Assembly (NCBI GenBank): GCA_963971285.1
Contig: OZ020248.1
Location: 2,976,001 to 3,040,000 of the forward strand
Source of the DNA: Astropecten irregularis
Taxonomy: Eukaryota > Echinodermata > Asteroidea > Paxillosida > Astropectinidae
DNA: 64,000 nt
Direction: 5' to 3'
In this document: positions 60,591-64,000 of the stretch, one piece after another
Position numbering within the stretch: position 1 is the first letter of the stretch
How the letters are laid out: each line of letters opens with the position of its first letter
Position numbers and translations under genes: made by a program
Notes under the pieces: generated by a model
What the model was told of the DNA's origin: nothing
The model's input: the letters and a program-made list of their open reading frames with translations, nothing else
Database searches by the model: none

Positions 60591-62593
60591 GCGCATCGCA
60601 TCGGTGTATAGCCGAACAGCCGAATGTTTGGTATAGCAGTGTTTGTTATATCAGCGTTCCACTGTACTGACTGTACTACTTGAATAAATGTACACAAATG
60701 ACCATACATGTATTTTATATCATGATTACTGACTTTCTACCAACCCTGAGCCTTCAAAATAACAAGCAATGATTACCATCATCCCAACAGATTGAATAGA
60801 CACACACTGCATACTCCTCTATAGTCAAGCTGGATCATTTATAGATTTTGGGTCTTTAATCTGCTGATGATGAAAGCACAACTCCCCTCTCCTGTGAGGA
60901 TTGGCTGGAATGTGGGCTAATTCTATTGTTAAAATTTCACCGACGATCAATAATATTGACTAATCTTGTCATGCATGATGTAGCCTGCTTTGGCCATCTG
61001 TATTTCTTCAATAAGGTGATCAACTGCCCATTTGATGAACAGATTTAGCCAGAAATTTCAAGCGACAATGGACGTTCCATATTTGATCCACTGAAATGTG
61101 TCATGTGTCTGGCAGGGTATTAGAATTGGAGTGTCCAAAGTTTAACAAATTTCACAACTTTTCACAATTTCACGACTTTACAAAGCACTAAGAGTGATCT
61201 TAATGTGAGAATCAATCTTAATTGCTAAGCAAAGTGTGATGTCACTATACAAACCACTAGGATTAATATTTTAATAATAATAATGTTTGATGAAATCCAG
61301 CCCAGACACCCTTACCCTTAATGCTTTGTTGGCATGGTTGGGAGGGGGTATACATACATGTGTACATGTACATGTATGTAGGCTACTACGTACGCTAAGG
61401 CTTAATTTAATCATGGAGGTCTATTTCTACCTCCACGATTTAATGGACGTGCTACATGTAATTTGGGGAATGCTACAATTTCCCCCACCACTTTATGACC
61501 CACACACACCCCCTACTTGAGCACATTGCATACATGCCAACATGTCTTGCTTATTACTTTAGAACGTAGTGCAGAATTTCTGCCAAAGTCCGCATAATGC
61601 CTTGCTGTTTAAATATCCATGCCAGGCTAATGAAAATTGCCCAAACTGCAAGTCTGATATTGAATTTAATTAACGGAACTTCAATTTGGTGCATATAATT
61701 AAAAACACATCGCAGATAAGACTGCATAGACACATTTACGGTATTATAATGCTTTAAGGAGAGTCTGACGTTTCATTCGGTCCTAGCTGGATCTTTCTCA
61801 GGGGTTAGTCCTGAGTTGCTATTCATTTTAATGTTGAAACTTCAATTAGCTTGAAAATGTTGCACACACACATGTATGTAACATTAGCGCGTGAGCTGAG
61901 ATCAAGGTTGATATAGATCACGTTCCTCGCTGGGCTGGTTATCCGCAGGAACCATCTGTCTGCCTGTGAATCTGCGACATCACAAATTACAGCTTCCTCT
62001 TCCTGTCGTTGTTTGTACTCCACGCACAGTCACTGTACGTGTGTGTTAATACAGGATAGAATGTTCATGTTAGTATGTTCATTTAGTACAGAGCTTGTTC
62101 CTGTATAACAAGCAGGCCTACATGTTGTACTTGCACTGTACTTGCACCGAGTATGATTCAGACTTCAGATCAGCTCCACGTGGCTGACCTGGTTGTGAAT
62201 TAGCTAGCGATGTTTCTTTGTTAGTTCACTCGATCCTCCTCCACATTTTTGGGGGGACAATATTGCCTTTATTGGATGCTATCGCTTGCCGTGTGTGTGT
62301 GTGGGTGTGGTAATACCTCCTACATGTATATCAACAAATATTGATCCAAGACTGTAAGTTTACACGCTTCGTATTATGCTTTGTACTCAGGAATCTTGTT
62401 CTGTGTTTCTCATATACTGTATGTACACTGTGCACTTTAATGTCTTCATTTTTGCATCTTACGTGATTGTGTGGCTTGTTTTATGTTCAGTGCAATCATA
62501 TACATACATGTATATGTACGTCATCCTGAGTCAGCTCAGCTTCGATTAAGGACTTCATGAAATGTTAGATTCCATGCTGGCTCGATTCTTTTA

Positions 62594-62960
62594 AAGGTTC
62601 AGTACAGGATTGGTAACATACCCAAACAGAAATGTTCACAGCACTCAGGATATGAAGATGGTGCTGGTAGAAACGTTGTTAAGATACTGTACATGTACAG
62701 TATATCCGCCTGAAATGGTGTATTTATTCAGAAATTAGTAAAACAAAGACCGAAAACATGCAGTTTTGATCTCGGGCTAAGATCAAAACCATTCCTTATG
62801 TTTGGTTTATTAGAACAATTTATTTGGGTTTTGTCAATGATATTTTCTTGTGACTAAGATATCCTATTAAGCTCAAATTTCCACAGGTGTGTGTTTTATG
62901 TACATGTTGGATTAGACAAAGTGTGAGTGCTGTTCTGTGACCTTTACCAATTGTGTATCT
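62594..62960 (+). mobile_element. CAGAAATTTTCACAG MITE family, subtype a
   Basis: AAAGGTTCAGTACAGGATTG through GACCTTTACCAATTGTG. Confidence 0.8.
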
Positions 62961-63225
62961 TATTCTGCATTTTCTAATACAGTATGTTAAAAAATGACAC
63001 TGGATTATAGATTAGAATGAAATACCGTTAATGACAAGGATTTCTTAAATTTTTTACATTGCATTGTAAAATCCTACCCTGTATATACTGTACTGAATAA
63101 ATTAGAACTTAGGTTTTAATTTTTTCATTTAACAATGAATGCAAATCAGACAGAAATCTGGCAGAGACCATGATTGTGTCTTGAAATCTTGACTATGAAA
63201 CATTTAATTGACATTGAAAAAAGAA

Positions 63226-63350
63226 TGAAAAAGATCCTGGTAGGAATGAAACATCAAGCTCTCCTAACTCTGGGCATATTTCATATTTCCGGTTGTTATT
63301 TTAATATTTTGGTTGATGAGCAGTTTGCAGCGGTCTATCACTTGTAAAGA
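63226..63350 (-). repeat. TAGGAGGGCCTGACG repeat, half copy
   Basis: AAAGATCCTGGTAGGAATGAA, GCTCTCCTAACTCTGGGC, GATGAGCAGTTTGCAGC. Confidence 0.62.
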
Positions 63351-64000
63351 TTAATATGTTTTTAATTCAGTTTATAAGCTACTTGACCTTAAGCTAAAGT
63401 AATTGAGTCAGGCTGATGAAAATTTCATCCATAATTTATCATTCCTTGCCATGGCTTGGTTCATGTACTGTGTATGTAGATCAGCGAATAAATATGCAGC
63501 AGATATACCAGTATCGTTGATATTAAGTCTACGCAACACTAAGCATTCAGTCATTAGGTTGATCGGTTACTGCACACTGCATGAGTCAGTGCTATGTATT
63601 GCACATGAAAACTGCACATGGTATTACATACATGTATAGGTCATGTAAATGATCAATTTCTTTTTCTCAATGGTGAGTTGTTACTTCTTTTCATAACATT
63701 TCATATTGTGGTATATCATTCAGTATGCATTGCATAGGCATAAAGTATTCCACATGGTACCCTCTCTTACATGTAAATTGTTGGTGATGTCTAAGAGCTA
63801 TGTGCAGATTCTTTGCCTTGAGCACCCTTTTGGATGTAGTTATCGCATCAATACAAGATTTCACAGTATTATTATTATTTTTATAGTCTAACAATCTATC
63901 ATGCGTATTGCTTGATGTACTGCTACTGTCTACAGTACTTAATACACAAGCAGTGAATATTATTCCATGTATTTTAGCAGAAACATCTGACTTTCATTTT

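Larger units (their letters stand above)
56133..64000. other. Gene-poor right end, possibly a long intron
   Basis: Contains MITE copies and many TACATGTA or ACATGTAC motifs. No exon with both a good acceptor and an open phased frame was found. It may be the first large intron of the candidate gene at 54.6 kb. Confidence 0.4.

Overview
The window is nuclear DNA from an animal, most likely a marine invertebrate deuterostome (echinoderm-like). The basis is intron-rich genes with canonical GT/AG borders, many short inverted-repeat elements, tRNA-derived repeats and minisatellites. The phylum is an inference. I saw no bacterial operon, rRNA, CRISPR array or recognisable retroviral or Polinton-type element.

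Layout. (1) From the left edge to about 11.0 kb, minus strand: thirteen exons of an SLC38A10-type amino-acid transporter, complete at the N-terminus and running off the left edge. (2) 15.7-18.6 kb, minus strand: a five-exon executioner-type caspase, complete except for an apparent single-base deficit in exon 4. (3) 26.1-32.1 kb, minus strand, perhaps with a further exon near 38.0 kb: a gene of short exons that I cannot assign to a family. (4) 38.3-48.6 kb, plus strand: a fifteen-exon gene for a secreted 634-residue protein with GH71/GH99-like glycoside hydrolase motifs. All fourteen junctions keep phase. (5) 54.6-56.1 kb, plus strand: three phase-compatible candidate exons of an unknown gene. 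The remainder to 64 kb holds repeats and no gene I can support.

The genes do not form a pathway. A transporter, a cell-death protease and a secreted hydrolase are simply neighbours. Genes 3 and 4 may be head to head across about 250 bp.

Repeats dominate the non-coding DNA. There are at least fifteen families of short elements with terminal inverted repeats, a tRNA-like family often arranged as inverted pairs, and six minisatellites. The most unusual feature is a set of otherwise unrelated elements whose ends or interiors are degenerate hexanucleotide arrays (GGCTCN, GACTCG, GATTCN, GACTTG, TACGAC types). One 21-bp minisatellite also occurs in introns of two different genes. All exon models were read by eye, so repeat borders are approximate, while the splice borders quoted were checked for reading phase.
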